A DNA stretch of 64,000 nucleotides from Hahella sp. (GCA_028280065.1 JANQMN010000107.1:1-64000); one strand, 5' to 3'. Shown: positions 25,360 to 34,753, numbered from the stretch's first letter. Made by a program: numbers and translations. The notes: generated from the sequence alone by a model not told the origin.

Positions 25360-26043
25360 TTAACGAGAAGTCGTCAACGGCTCTTCGACTTCATCGCCTT
25401 CTTCAAGAAAACAATGATCCATCGGGTCGATCAACTGACCTTTCAGCAAATAGAAAGGCGATTTCCAATAAATTTTGAAATCATGAAATGGGTCGGTCAG
25501 AATTTTAGTGAACCAGACAATGCCAGTCATCACATCGCGGATAAAGAACAAATGGATGGTTCGGAAAATTAATGCGGCAATACCCTGAACCAGCCAGACC
25601 ATGGAAAGACTATAGAGGAACTCCTCGAAGCTTGTGTATGCCTGGAAGATGCCGAAGAAGGTTGGATCGAAGTAGAGGACAATGGGTACACCAGCCACCA
25701 GACCCATCAATATGCGTTTACGAGACAGGTTATAGCCAACTTTCACAGACTCTTTGTAGTCGTGGCTTTTCTCATTTGTTTTGTCAAAGTCCCGTGATTC
25801 GAAGAAAAAGTGGCCGATTTGACGGGAGCTCATCGCCACTAGCCAGCCTAGCAGGGCCGCGACACTCGGATTGATAACGATCATTGCATACATGATCATG
25901 AAACTGATACAGCTAAAAAAATGCAGCGATTGATTGATACGGCTTTGATGGTAGAAACGATGGTCATCCCAACGTTGAACTCGCAGTTCTTTAGCAAAAC
26001 GTTTGAAGAAACTCTGTTCTTCGGTGACTTGGTGTGCATTCAT
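25360..26043 (-). CDS. Polytopic membrane protein, possibly Mpo1/DUF962-like
   Basis: About 227 residues from the ATG at 26043 (a GTG 15 bp upstream has no ribosome site). Four or more membrane segments. YHQSRINQSLHFFSCISFMI and GHFFFESRD give histidines near the membrane in an arrangement that recalls DUF962/Mpo1-type enzymes, but the match is loose. It lies 70 bp downstream of phosphatidylserine decarboxylase on the same strand, so a lipid-related role is possible. Function not firmly recognised. Confidence 0.5.
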   Translation of the reverse strand: MNAHQVTEEQSFFKRFAKELRVQRWDDHRFYHQSRINQSLHFFSCISFMIMYAMIVINPSVAALLGWLVAMSSRQIGHFFFESRDFDKTNEKSHDYKESVKVGYNLSRKRILMGLVAGVPIVLYFDPTFFGIFQAYTSFEEFLYSLSMVWLVQGIAALIFRTIHLFFIRDVMTGIVWFTKILTDPFHDFKIYWKSPFYLLKGQLIDPMDHCFLEEGDEVEEPLTTSR

Positions 26044-26112
26044 AATGGCATAACTCACTGGTAAGTAAAAAACTTGATTGCCAGATATTCACGGCAACAC
26101 TAATGGAACCTA

Positions 26113-27021
26113 TCAATCAAAACGAAGAAGTGGCGTCCCCATTTGAATGATGTTTCCTTCTCTTATGTCTTCCTTGAAACTGAATCCCTGACTGGCTATC
26201 AGAACGATGGTGGAACCATGCTCGAAATAGCCAATTTCCTCTCCCTTTTTGTAACTTGCGTTGCAGGGTAAGCGGTTAGGCCCCTTGTACTTGAGGTTTA
26301 ACGGTTCATCCAGGCAATGCAATTTCATACTGGCCACCAAAATGGCCGCAACCGGCACCAATACCAGGTAGCGGTCGGAATCCGGGAGTTGCAGATCCAG
26401 TACCGCCCTTTCATTTTTGCAAAACAGCCGTTCAATGCGTTTCAGAGCAATTGGGTTTACATTCCAGGTGTCCCCCGATATGTAAATGAGATCCGACAAG
26501 CTGCAGTCGTAGGGAGCGTGAAACCGGTGGTAAAAGCTGGACTTCAGACGCAATGTGACGAACTTGCCGTTCCGGTACTTTTCAGCATCGGCGGAACTGC
26601 CGACCAGGTCTTCCAACTTGTAAGGCGAGCCCTTGATTTGAAACATTTCCGTTTCTTGTATATCGCCGAAAGCGCCAACCACAGCATCACATGGACTGAC
26701 AATGGATTCCGGATCTTCGTCCACCCGGCGCGCGCCATCTTTCAATTCCCGTGTGAAACACTGATGTAAACTGTTGTATTTCTTCGTTTTCGCCTCATGC
26801 AACTTGAGGTCGTCAGAAAACAGTTGCCAAAGGTAGATAGACGCTTTGGTCAGCCAGGGATTCCGAATGCGGCTATAACGGCCCATTAAGTTGGTCAGAA
26901 GTGCCCGTGGAATTTTGTTGGTCAGAAAAAAGTTAATTGATTCCTGATTGCTTACCTTGGATATCCAGTTCTTAACTAACACACTATAAACTTCACGCTT
27001 TATTATCTTTGTCGAAACCAA
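26113..27021 (-). CDS. psd: Phosphatidylserine decarboxylase
   Basis: 302 residues. PCDAVVGAFG, SSFYHRFHAPYDC (catalytic histidines) and GDTWNVNPIALKRI are diagnostic. The autocleavage site is FEHGSTIV near residue 269, where the G-S bond is cut and the serine becomes the pyruvoyl cofactor; the usual LGST is HGST here, a variant seen in some subfamilies. It makes phosphatidylethanolamine at the inner membrane. The N-terminus is uncertain: the TTG at 27021 has AGGCGG close upstream, and internal GTG codons are possible. A membrane protein gene follows. Confidence 0.88.
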   Translation of the reverse strand: MVSTKIIKREVYSVLVKNWISKVSNQESINFFLTNKIPRALLTNLMGRYSRIRNPWLTKASIYLWQLFSDDLKLHEAKTKKYNSLHQCFTRELKDGARRVDEDPESIVSPCDAVVGAFGDIQETEMFQIKGSPYKLEDLVGSSADAEKYRNGKFVTLRLKSSFYHRFHAPYDCSLSDLIYISGDTWNVNPIALKRIERLFCKNERAVLDLQLPDSDRYLVLVPVAAILVASMKLHCLDEPLNLKYKGPNRLPCNASYKKGEEIGYFEHGSTIVLIASQGFSFKEDIREGNIIQMGTPLLRFD

Positions 27022-27133
27022 AGCCGCCTGTACAGGGTCAACATATGGCGGAAATATAACGGTTCTGTTTATGGCAGATGAAAGTTTTACGACGGTTTAA
27101 AGAACGTCCTGTAATAAAAAGATCGAAAGTAGC

Positions 27134-27162
27134 CCTTGAAAATTGCCGCTGCGGCCATAGAT
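27134..27162 (+). promoter_or_regulatory. Sigma32-type heat-shock promoter
   Basis: CCTTGAAA and CCATAGAT are separated by 13 bp, close to the heat-shock consensus CTTGAAA - N11-16 - CCCATNT. It is upstream of the Hsp20 gene, giving a leader of about 100 nt. Confidence 0.6.
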
Positions 27163-27248
27163 CTGGTAGGGAGTTGATGTCGTCGAGCATGGTCGGCCCG
27201 GTTAGGCGGCCTAGAGACATTAACCGAATTTTGATTAACGAATTCCAT

Positions 27249-27262
27249 TTGCTTCAAAGGAG
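27249..27262 (+). promoter_or_regulatory. ROSE-type RNA thermometer core (anti-SD/SD hairpin)
   Basis: UUGCU, a UCAA loop and AGGAG sit eight bases before the Hsp20 start. UUGCU pairing with AGGAG with a G-G mismatch is the hallmark of ROSE elements in hsp20/ibpA leaders. The hairpin would mask the ribosome binding site at low temperature and open on heating. Confidence 0.55.
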
Positions 27263-27270
27263 ATTTGGAA

Positions 27271-27732
27271 ATGACAACGATTGATTTAACCCCTCTCTAT
27301 CGCAGCACGATTGGCTTTGATCGCATGGCCTCTATTCTGGATACCGCTTTGCGCTCCGATTCAGCCTCCGGCTACCCTCCCTACAATATTGAGGTAGTCG
27401 ACGAAAACCGCTACAGCATTAGCGTTGCCGTTGCCGGGTTCGCCCGTAGCGATCTGGAGATTGAAGTTGAAAAAGGCGTACTGAGCGTGCGTGGCAAGCG
27501 CCCTGAAGAAACCGCCGAACGTCACTACCTGCATCAAGGAATTGCATCGCGCAGTTTTGAGCGCAAGTTTAATCTTGCTGACTACGTAGAGGTGATCAGC
27601 GCCGATTTGCAAAACGGCTTGTTGGTGATCAACCTTGAAAAGCGTATTCCGGAAGCCATGAAACCCAAGCGAATCGATATTGGCGCCGGCCGCGTACTTG
27701 AACAGAACGTCAAGAATGATGATGCTGCATAA
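27271..27732 (+). CDS. ibpA: Small heat-shock protein Hsp20 (IbpA-like)
   Basis: 153 residues from the ATG preceded by AAAGGAG. Alpha-crystallin domain: YPPYNIEVVDENRYSISVAV, LSVRGKR and HQGIASRSFERKFNLADYVE, then the GLLVINLEKRIPE strand and a short tail (MKPKRIDIG) in the IxI-type position. It holds unfolded proteins for DnaK/ClpB. A sigma32-type promoter and a ROSE-like leader lie upstream, and a strong terminator lies 57 bp after the stop, so it is a monocistronic heat-shock gene. Confidence 0.92.
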   Translation: MTTIDLTPLYRSTIGFDRMASILDTALRSDSASGYPPYNIEVVDENRYSISVAVAGFARSDLEIEVEKGVLSVRGKRPEETAERHYLHQGIASRSFERKFNLADYVEVISADLQNGLLVINLEKRIPEAMKPKRIDIGAGRVLEQNVKNDDAA

Positions 27733-27788
27733 AGCACTTTCCGCTAATCGTTAAGACACATAGCGGTTTGTAAACTGATGAGATGAGA

Positions 27789-27823
27789 GGACGGAAACTC
27801 CCGCAGGAGAGCCGTCCTTTTTT
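27789..27823 (+). terminator. Rho-independent terminator after Hsp20 gene
   Basis: GGACGG...CCGTCC outer stem with inner CTCC...GGAG and a CGCA loop, followed by a run of six T. Confidence 0.9.
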
Positions 27824-28004
27824 GGTTGCCTAAACGGCATTTACTAAAGTTAAGCCCAATGGGTTTTTGCAAAATCATTGTTTCAAGTTCCGTTAACCAT
27901 TGTCTTGGGAGACCGTGATTTTGTTACTCCATACCATTTGTTCTCGATTTTACTCAACCCTTCCAAAACTCCATTCATCCCGACCTGGTAGTTACTTACT
28001 AAAT

Positions 28005-29339
28005 ATGCGTGATTGCTTGTTGGCTCTCGCGCTTGTTCTATTTGTATCGGGTATAAGTTCGGCAGCGCTGCCTTCCACCGATGGGTCTGGCCGCGCACTT
28101 CCGTCATTAGCGCCCATGCTAAAAACGGTCAATCCGGCAGTGGTGAATATTTCCACCTTCGCCACCCGTGAGAACGTCAATCCATTGCTCAGCGATCCTT
28201 TTTTCCGGCGGTTTTTTGATATTCCTGAGCGGCGTTACCGGCAGCGCAGGCAGCAAAGCGCCGGTTCCGGGGTAATAGTGGATAAAGACGACGGAATCGT
28301 GCTGACCAATTACCACGTTATTCAACGCGCCGATGAAATTCATGTCGGCTTGCTGGATGGTCGTAGCTTCGAAGCAAAATTACTGGGCACTGATCCGGAA
28401 CTTGATATTGCCGTCCTGAAAATTGAAGCCAGGGAATTAACAGAGGTTAAGCTCGCGGATTCGGACCGGCTGCAGGTGGGAGATTTTGTCGTTGCCATCG
28501 GAAATCCGTTCGGGCTTGGCCAAACGGTTACCACCGGAATTGTAAGCGCCCTAGGCAGGTCGGGATTGGGGATTGAGGGGTACGAGAACTTTATTCAGAC
28601 CGATGCATCGATTAATCCCGGTAATTCGGGCGGCGCATTGGTGAATTTAGCCGGTGAACTGGTTGGGATAAATACCGCCATCATCGCCCCGGCGGGAGGA
28701 AATGTCGGGATCGGTTTCGCTATCCCTTCCAACATGGCGAACGCGAGCATGGTGCAGCTTGTCAAATTTGGGGAGGTCCGGCGTGGCAGATTCGGCATTA
28801 ACACGCAGGAAATCAACAAGGAACTTCGAGAAGCCTTTAATCTACCAAATGGTCAGAGCGGGGTGTTGATAACTGGTGTCGCCAAGGGATCCGCAGCGGA
28901 AAAGGCCGGACTGTCGGCAGGAGACATTATCACTGCGATTGACGATAAGCCGACCCGAAGCAATGCCCAGCTGCGAAGCCAGATAGGCATCAAGGCAGTA
29001 GGAGAGGTAGCCAAGGTTGAGGTTTTGCGGGAGGGTGATACCAGGACATTTCAAGTCAAAGTCGGTGATTTTCGGTCACAACTATTGGCCTCCCTGCCGG
29101 ATCAATTCGACGGCGTTGCGTTAGAGGATAACAAGCGTGGCGACGGTATCGCGGTTACCGAAGTGGCTCCCCGATCCCAGGCCGCTTATGCCGGACTCCG
29201 GGAAGGAGACATCATAGTTGCTTTCAACCGGCAACGGGTTCAATCGCTGGAAGATCTGGCGGAACTGGCGCAGCGACCGGGAAGACAATATCTGCTGCAT
29301 ATATTTCGCGACGGTCAGTATTTTTATGTAGTGTTGTAA
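28005..29339 (+). CDS. degQ: Periplasmic serine protease/chaperone DegQ-like (HtrA family)
   Basis: 444 residues from the ATG at 28005; the frame extends upstream, but only this start gives a signal peptide (MRDCLLALALVLFVSGISSA). Trypsin-like domain with H104 (TNYHVI), D134 (ELDIAVLKI) and S208 (INPGNSGGAL), followed by two PDZ domains (GVLITGVAKGSAAEKAGLSA; GIAVTEVAPRSQAAYAGLRE). The LA loop is short, as in DegQ rather than DegP. It degrades or refolds misfolded envelope proteins. Its own gene has no partner nearby. Confidence 0.92.
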   Translation: MRDCLLALALVLFVSGISSAALPSTDGSGRALPSLAPMLKTVNPAVVNISTFATRENVNPLLSDPFFRRFFDIPERRYRQRRQQSAGSGVIVDKDDGIVLTNYHVIQRADEIHVGLLDGRSFEAKLLGTDPELDIAVLKIEARELTEVKLADSDRLQVGDFVVAIGNPFGLGQTVTTGIVSALGRSGLGIEGYENFIQTDASINPGNSGGALVNLAGELVGINTAIIAPAGGNVGIGFAIPSNMANASMVQLVKFGEVRRGRFGINTQEINKELREAFNLPNGQSGVLITGVAKGSAAEKAGLSAGDIITAIDDKPTRSNAQLRSQIGIKAVGEVAKVEVLREGDTRTFQVKVGDFRSQLLASLPDQFDGVALEDNKRGDGIAVTEVAPRSQAAYAGLREGDIIVAFNRQRVQSLEDLAELAQRPGRQYLLHIFRDGQYFYVVL

Positions 29340-29430
29340 TTTCGCTGACACAATATCACCACTTCATTCAACTTGAACTACACTTCCATCAGGTAATTAA
29401 AGAGAAAAAAGAACAAGCAAAAGGACCGCA

Positions 29431-30891
29431 ATGAAACTCACTGACCTGTTTAGCAAAGTGGTAGAGCTCGACGCCTCCGACCTTTTTCTATCTGTCGGAG
29501 CGCCTCCTTACGCCAGTATCGAAGGTCAGATGAAAGCCTTGGCCAAGGATAAACTGGAATCGGAGCAGGTCAAGGAATTGTCTTTTTCGATGTTGAACGA
29601 AGACCAGATACGTGAGTTTGAAACCACCAAAGAACTGAACGTTGCGATTCGATTGGAGGGCCTCGGCCGGTTTCGAATCAATCTTTTTCGGCAAATGGGT
29701 GAAATCGCCTTTGTTGCCCGCTACATCAAAGCCAAGATACCTTCTATCGATCAATTGAAACTGCCTCAAATTTTCAAGGAACTTATCCTGGAGGAGCGCG
29801 GGTTAGTCCTGGTGGTTGGAAGCACAGGGACCGGTAAGTCAACCACGTTGGCGTCGATGATCGCCTATCGAAATGCCACTGTCGGCGGCCATATTCTAAC
29901 CATCGAAGATCCCGTTGAGTTTGTTCATGAACACAATAAGTCTCTGGTTAACCAGCGGGAAGTCGGGGTGGATACCGAGTCCTATGAAATTGCCCTGAAG
30001 AATGCTATGCGGGAAGCGCCGGACGTTATCATGATCGGCGAGATCCGGGATCAAGGCACCATGAAAAAGGCGATCGCCTACGCTGAATCCGGGCATTTAT
30101 GTCTCTCGACCTTGCATGCCAACAGTTCCAACGAAGCCATCGACCGGATAATGAACTTTTTTGAGGAGGCGGCACACAAACAGCTCTTCAATGATCTGTC
30201 CAGCCATTTGCGGGCGATTATCTGTCAGCGCTTACCGACCAATAAAGCCGGTAGACGGGTTGCCGCAGTGGAGGTCATGCTCAATACCCCACTGATTTCC
30301 AACCTGATTCATCGTGGTGAAATAAACATGATCAAAGACGCGATGAGCAAGAAGAAGGGCGATGGTTGCCAGACTTTTGATGATGCGTTGTTTGATTTAG
30401 TCCGGAAGGGGGAACTGTCACAGGAAATTGCACTGCAAAATGCCGATTCCCGAAACGACCTGGCATTGCGTTTCCGGCTTGAGGGCACGGAAGAAGAAAC
30501 AGTACAACCGATTAAGAAGGAGATTAGCTTTGCCAAGGGACTCTCTTTTGACCGATACAATTCATACCGGATGGTGAAATACAAGATCGATAAAATCTCC
30601 GCGAATACCGGTGATATTTTGGAAAGTGCGATTCAACAATCGCTTACAAAAAAAGGGTTTAGCTGGGATATGGAAGAAGCCAACTTCGAAGTTCGCTATT
30701 CCCTGGGACTCAATCAACAGGGTACCAGTGTCACCGGCGTACTTTTAATAAACGTTTCGGACATTAAGACCCAGAAGTCTATCTGGCGTGCGAAAGGTGC
30801 GCGCAATCTGGAGTCTCACACTCTTGCCGATTGGAATTTGAGCGAGGATATTGAAGAGCTGTTAAGTGCTTTCCCCCCGGACGAGTACTGA
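29431..30891 (+). CDS. pilU: PilT/PilU-type pilus retraction ATPase with extra C-terminal domain
   Basis: 486 residues. The first ~370 are a complete PilT/PilU: DASDLFLSVGAPPYASIEGQ, Walker A VGSTGTGKSTT (about 129-139), Asp box ILTIEDPVEFVHE, Walker B APDVIMIGEIRD, His box HLCLSTLHAN. Powers retraction of type IV pili at the inner membrane. Beyond ~375 is an added ~110-residue domain (YRMVKYKIDKISANTGDILE, LLINVSDIKTQKSIWRAKGA) that looks like the DUF4136 fold usually found in lipoproteins. Good ribosome site (AAAAGGA). The split between PilT and PilU is not certain. Confidence 0.85.
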   Translation: MKLTDLFSKVVELDASDLFLSVGAPPYASIEGQMKALAKDKLESEQVKELSFSMLNEDQIREFETTKELNVAIRLEGLGRFRINLFRQMGEIAFVARYIKAKIPSIDQLKLPQIFKELILEERGLVLVVGSTGTGKSTTLASMIAYRNATVGGHILTIEDPVEFVHEHNKSLVNQREVGVDTESYEIALKNAMREAPDVIMIGEIRDQGTMKKAIAYAESGHLCLSTLHANSSNEAIDRIMNFFEEAAHKQLFNDLSSHLRAIICQRLPTNKAGRRVAAVEVMLNTPLISNLIHRGEINMIKDAMSKKKGDGCQTFDDALFDLVRKGELSQEIALQNADSRNDLALRFRLEGTEEETVQPIKKEISFAKGLSFDRYNSYRMVKYKIDKISANTGDILESAIQQSLTKKGFSWDMEEANFEVRYSLGLNQQGTSVTGVLLINVSDIKTQKSIWRAKGARNLESHTLADWNLSEDIEELLSAFPPDEY

Positions 30892-30948
30892 CCGGGTAAG
30901 TTTCCTTTCATAAAACTGTCACTTTAATCTTCCATAACACTGTGAGAA

Positions 30949-30982
30949 TATACGACAAAACGTATATATGTTTTGCCGTATA
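30949..30982. promoter_or_regulatory. Palindromic operator overlapping arsR start
   Basis: TATACGACAAAACGTATA and TATATGTTTTGCCGTATA form an inverted repeat with 16 of 18 positions matching. It reaches the A of the arsR ATG at 30982. Size and position fit an autoregulatory ArsR binding site. Confidence 0.65.
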
Positions 30983-31359
30983 TGTCAGCAGCCGAGATTA
31001 CCCTAAGTCCTATTGATTTGCATAAAGCATTGTCCGATCCCACAAGGCTTCGATGCATTATGCTATTGCACCTCTGTGGCGAACTCTGTGTCTGTGAGTT
31101 GATGGAAGCGTGCCAGGAAGTTCAACCCAAAATTTCCCGGCATTTGGCTAACCTGCGAAAAATGCAGCTGCTGACTGACCGGCGTTCCGGACAGTGGGTT
31201 TTTTATCGTATAAACGACCGGCTGCCAGCCTGGGTCAAAGGTGTCATCGAACTGTCCGTAAACAGCAATAAAATGTTTGTCAGTGCGCAATTAGAGCAGT
31301 TGCAAGCTATGCAGGACCGCCCTCAGGAAGAAAGGGTGGCTTGTTCCCCGAGCTTGTGA
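30982..31359 (+). CDS. arsR: ArsR-family metalloregulator
   Basis: 125 residues from the ATG (a TTG nine bases upstream lies inside the palindrome). Winged-helix domain: LHKALSDPTRLRCIMLLHLC, GELCVCELMEAC with the C-x-C pair of arsenite-sensing ArsR proteins, the recognition helix QPKISRHLANLRKMQLL and the wing RRSGQWVFYRIN. Represses the ars operon and releases it on As(III) binding. Followed 31 bp later by the arsenate-linked GAPDH and ArsJ genes. Confidence 0.9.
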   Translation: MSAAEITLSPIDLHKALSDPTRLRCIMLLHLCGELCVCELMEACQEVQPKISRHLANLRKMQLLTDRRSGQWVFYRINDRLPAWVKGVIELSVNSNKMFVSAQLEQLQAMQDRPQEERVACSPSL

Positions 31360-31390
31360 CATATATAAACTAATCTTTGGAATGTAAACC

Positions 31391-32398
31391 ATGCCGATAA
31401 AAGTTGGTATCAATGGCTTTGGCCGGATGGGGCGATTGTCGTTTCGCGTCGCCTACGAGTGGCAGGATGTGGAGTTTGTTCATATCAATGATCCTGCCGG
31501 GGATGCAGCCACGTTGGCGCATCTTCTGAATTTCGATTCCGTCCACGGGCGATGGCAGCATGAAGCCCTTGCGGAAGGCGAAAAAATACACATTGGTAAT
31601 AGCTCCATTAGTTGTAGTCAAAACAAGGAAATCAATGACACCGATTGGTCCGGATGCGACATTGTCATTGAGGCTTCCGGCAAGATGAAAACCCGGCAGG
31701 TTCTGCAGGCTTACCTCGATCAAGGCGTTAAGCGGGTGGTGGTCACGGCGCCGGTGAAGGAAGAAGGCGTGCTTAATATTGTCATGGGGGTAAATCATGA
31801 TCTCTATGATAAGGCTCAGCATCGGATCGTTACCGCCGCTTCATGCACGACCAACTGCCTTGCGCCTGTGGTTAAGGTCATGCACGAGAACATCGGTATC
31901 AAACACGGCTCCATGACCACCATTCACGATATTACCAATACTCAGACCATTCTCGACAAAGGGCACAAGGACCTTCGCCGGGCCAGGGCCTGCGGAATGA
32001 GTTTGATCCCCACGACGACCGGTTCAGCGACGGCGATCACGCACATATTTCCTGAGCTGAAAGGCCGGCTTAACGGCCATGCGATCCGGGTGCCCCTGGC
32101 CAATGCTTCGCTAACGGATTGCGTTTTCGAAATGAATAGGGCGACAAATATCGAAGAGGTCAATCAACTACTGAAATCGTCAGCGGAATCTGACCTGAAG
32201 GGCATTCTGGGCTACGAAGAAAGGCCCTTGGTATCCATCGATTACCGGACAGATCCCAGGTCCGGTATTGTCGATGCCCTATCAACCATGGTGGTTAACG
32301 GCAGTCAGGTAAAGCTCTACGTTTGGTATGACAATGAGTGGGGATACGCCAACCGCACTGCGGAACTCATGCTTATGGTCGGACAACAGGACCTTTAG
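31391..32398 (+). CDS. gapdh: ArsJ-associated glyceraldehyde-3-phosphate dehydrogenase
   Basis: 335 residues of the GAPDH family: [15 protein letters not shown] (NAD Rossmann loop), [13 protein letters not shown] with the catalytic cysteine, [13 protein letters not shown], and [15 protein letters not shown]. Placed between arsR and arsJ. In this operon type the enzyme uses arsenate in place of phosphate to make 1-arseno-3-phosphoglycerate, which ArsJ exports. The housekeeping GAPDH would be elsewhere. Confidence 0.92.
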   Translation: MPIKVGINGFGRMGRLSFRVAYEWQDVEFVHINDPAGDAATLAHLLNFDSVHGRWQHEALAEGEKIHIGNSSISCSQNKEINDTDWSGCDIVIEASGKMKTRQVLQAYLDQGVKRVVVTAPVKEEGVLNIVMGVNHDLYDKAQHRIVTAASCTTNCLAPVVKVMHENIGIKHGSMTTIHDITNTQTILDKGHKDLRRARACGMSLIPTTTGSATAITHIFPELKGRLNGHAIRVPLANASLTDCVFEMNRATNIEEVNQLLKSSAESDLKGILGYEERPLVSIDYRTDPRSGIVDALSTMVVNGSQVKLYVWYDNEWGYANRTAELMLMVGQQDL

Positions 32399-32407
32399 TT
32401 TAAGCTA

Positions 32408-33652
32408 ATGACAACGCATCAGGGTTTGTCCGCAGAAGTCAAACAGTATCTGGTTATTACCGGAAATTACTGGGCCTTCACGCTTACCGATGGCGCACTG
32501 CGTATGCTGGTGGTTCTGCACTTTCATACCCTAGGCTATAGTCCTTTGCAGATTGCCCTGTTGTTCCTGTTCTATGAAATTTTTGGGGTAATCACCAATC
32601 TAGTCGGCGGTTGGTTAGGTGCCCGGCTTGGCCTAAATAAGACCATGAATATCGGTCTGATTCTTCAGGTTGTAGCGCTCGCGATGCTGTTGGTGCCGTC
32701 CTCCATGTTGACGGTGCTTTGGGTTATGTCCGCCCAGGCGTTGTCCGGCATCGCCAAGGATTTGAATAAAATGAGCGCCAAGAGTTCAATCAAGTTATTG
32801 GTGCCAAAAGAAGCCCAGGGAACCTTGTATAAGTGGGTAGCTATCCTGACAGGCTCTAAAAACGCCTTGAAAGGCGCCGGATTCTTTTTGGGCGGCGGCC
32901 TCTTAACCATCATCGGTTTTCAGGGAGCGGTAGGCGCAATGGCGGCGGCGTTGCTCGCTATTTGGCTATTGAGTCTGATCTTGTTGCGCAAGGATCTGGG
33001 TAAAGCGAAGAATAAGCCGAAGTTCTCCGATATTTTTTCCAAGAGCCGCGCCATCAACATTCTTTCCGCGGCGCGAATGTTTCTCTTTGGCGCGCGGGAC
33101 GTGTGGTTCGTGGTGGCGTTGCCGGTGTATTTGTCCAGCCAGTTAAACTGGAACCATTGGTATGTCGGCGGCTTTCTCGCGATCTGGATTATCGGCTATG
33201 GCCTGGTCCAGGGTTTTGCACCCAGGATTACCGGACGACGGGCAGGCAAAGTTCCCGACGGCAAGACGGCCTTTATCTGGGCAATGCTTTTGGCGCTGAT
33301 TCCAGCAGGCATCGGTTATAGCCTGTCAGCGGAAATAGCCCCGCTGGCGAGTCTATTGGGTGGCCTGATATTGTTCGGGGCGGTATTTGCGATCAACTCG
33401 TCCTTGCACAGCTATTTAATTGTCAGCTATGCCAGCGATGACGGTGTATCGTTGGACGTGGGCTTTTACTATATGGCCAATGCCATGGGTAGATTAATCG
33501 GTACAGTATTGTCAGGCTGGATCTATCAACAATCCGGTCTTATAGCCTGCCTGCTTGTATCTACAGGGTTTTTACTCCTGACTGTAGTGATTTCGCTGGG
33601 ACTTCCGAAACACAAGGTGGTGCCGGAAGCGGTGAAGTCTTCATACAGCTGA
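32408..33652 (+). CDS. arsJ: Organoarsenical efflux MFS transporter ArsJ
   Basis: 414 residues, about 12 membrane segments. ArsJ signatures: VKQYLVITGNYWAFTLTDGA, RMLVVLHFHTLGYSPLQIAL, LSGIAKDLNKMSAKSSIKLL and RDVWFVVALPVYL. Exports 1-arseno-3-phosphoglycerate, so that with the preceding gene arsenate is removed without reduction. Ten base pairs after gapdh. The 3' end overlaps the convergent diguanylate cyclase gene by 12 bp. Confidence 0.93.
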   Translation: MTTHQGLSAEVKQYLVITGNYWAFTLTDGALRMLVVLHFHTLGYSPLQIALLFLFYEIFGVITNLVGGWLGARLGLNKTMNIGLILQVVALAMLLVPSSMLTVLWVMSAQALSGIAKDLNKMSAKSSIKLLVPKEAQGTLYKWVAILTGSKNALKGAGFFLGGGLLTIIGFQGAVGAMAAALLAIWLLSLILLRKDLGKAKNKPKFSDIFSKSRAINILSAARMFLFGARDVWFVVALPVYLSSQLNWNHWYVGGFLAIWIIGYGLVQGFAPRITGRRAGKVPDGKTAFIWAMLLALIPAGIGYSLSAEIAPLASLLGGLILFGAVFAINSSLHSYLIVSYASDDGVSLDVGFYYMANAMGRLIGTVLSGWIYQQSGLIACLLVSTGFLLLTVVISLGLPKHKVVPEAVKSSYS

Positions 33653-34753
33653 CGCACATTCTATTTTGCTTCGGCCCTTACGCTTTGCCTCATAGAGATA
33701 AAAATCCACTTCCTTGATTTTTTCGGCCAGTACTGCATTTTCATCTACTTCCACCAAGCCGATACTTAGCCGGATATTAAGCGTACTGCCGTCTATAGTG
33801 GCAGGTTCATCTTCCACAGAGGCCTTGATTTTTTCTGCTACCCGGCACCCTTCCAGGATATCCAGGTCGGTTAATGCGACGATAAATTCCTCTCCGCCCC
33901 ATCGGCAGACATAATCGGTAACGCGAATCGCACTTTTGATGCGATTGGCCACTTCGATGAGTACTTTATCGCCAACATCGTGCCCGTATCGGTCATTGAT
34001 TTGCTTGAAGTAATCAAGGTCGCACATGGCCAGAACAAAAGTAGAATGGGTTCTTCGGCCATGATCCAGGATTTCCTGGAGTTTTTGCTGCATTGAACGG
34101 CGGTTCATCAAACCGGTCAAAAAGTCGGAATTCGCAGTTTTCTGGAGTATCTTAAATGCCTGTTTTAACTCTCGTTCTACAGTTTGTAACTTTCGCTTGG
34201 ATTTCACCAAACCAAGTTTTTGTTGCACTACGCGATAACCCATGAATGCCAAAAAGACATAAACCATTACTATATGCAATGCATTGACTGTTTCGGCCTC
34301 CATGGAGCCGCCTTGGCCGGCTTTCTCTATTCCAATGTAGCTAACGGCCAGATAGATAGCTGTAACCAGAAAGGACAGGGCAATAGAGTATTTGAGCCGG
34401 CCGTAGGAGAAAATAAAGGTAAAAACAATAATTGCGGAAATGAGACTGTAGACTCGCAGTTCGTCCAGTAAGTAGGTCCAGTAGGCGAATACACATAACC
34501 AGCAGGTGGTTTGTAGTACCAGTACGCGATCGGCAAATTCCCGGTTAGGGCTAGCCTTAAGGTACACCAATAGAAGGTAGAATCCGATCAATCCGACGAT
34601 GAGGACATAAAACCACATAACGGACTGATAGTTGTATTTGCCCAGCCCGAACCATTTAGCGACCAGGGCCACGGCAACAGGTACGTGGTAGGCGCCGAAG
34701 GAAAACAGAGTATTTTGGTATATTTGCCTCTTCAGGCGCTGGTTCGAGCCCAT
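33641..34753 (-). CDS. Membrane diguanylate cyclase (GGDEF)
   Basis: 370 residues. Six or so membrane segments in the first ~180 residues, a short helix, then a GGDEF domain: SDFLTGLMNRRSM, VLAMCDLDYFKQINDRYGHD, YVCRWGGEEFIVAL (active GGEEF) and LYEAKRKGRSKIE. Synthesises cyclic di-GMP. There is no EAL domain and no recognised sensor other than the membrane part. Convergent with arsJ, with overlapping ends. Confidence 0.9.
   Translation of the reverse strand: MGSNQRLKRQIYQNTLFSFGAYHVPVAVALVAKWFGLGKYNYQSVMWFYVLIVGLIGFYLLLVYLKASPNREFADRVLVLQTTCWLCVFAYWTYLLDELRVYSLISAIIVFTFIFSYGRLKYSIALSFLVTAIYLAVSYIGIEKAGQGGSMEAETVNALHIVMVYVFLAFMGYRVVQQKLGLVKSKRKLQTVERELKQAFKILQKTANSDFLTGLMNRRSMQQKLQEILDHGRRTHSTFVLAMCDLDYFKQINDRYGHDVGDKVLIEVANRIKSAIRVTDYVCRWGGEEFIVALTDLDILEGCRVAEKIKASVEDEPATIDGSTLNIRLSIGLVEVDENAVLAEKIKEVDFYLYEAKRKGRSKIECASAV

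Noticed and set aside
28005-29339. Regulated membrane protease DegS
   Set aside because: It has two PDZ domains and a cleavable-looking signal peptide, as in DegQ/DegP, not one PDZ and a membrane anchor.
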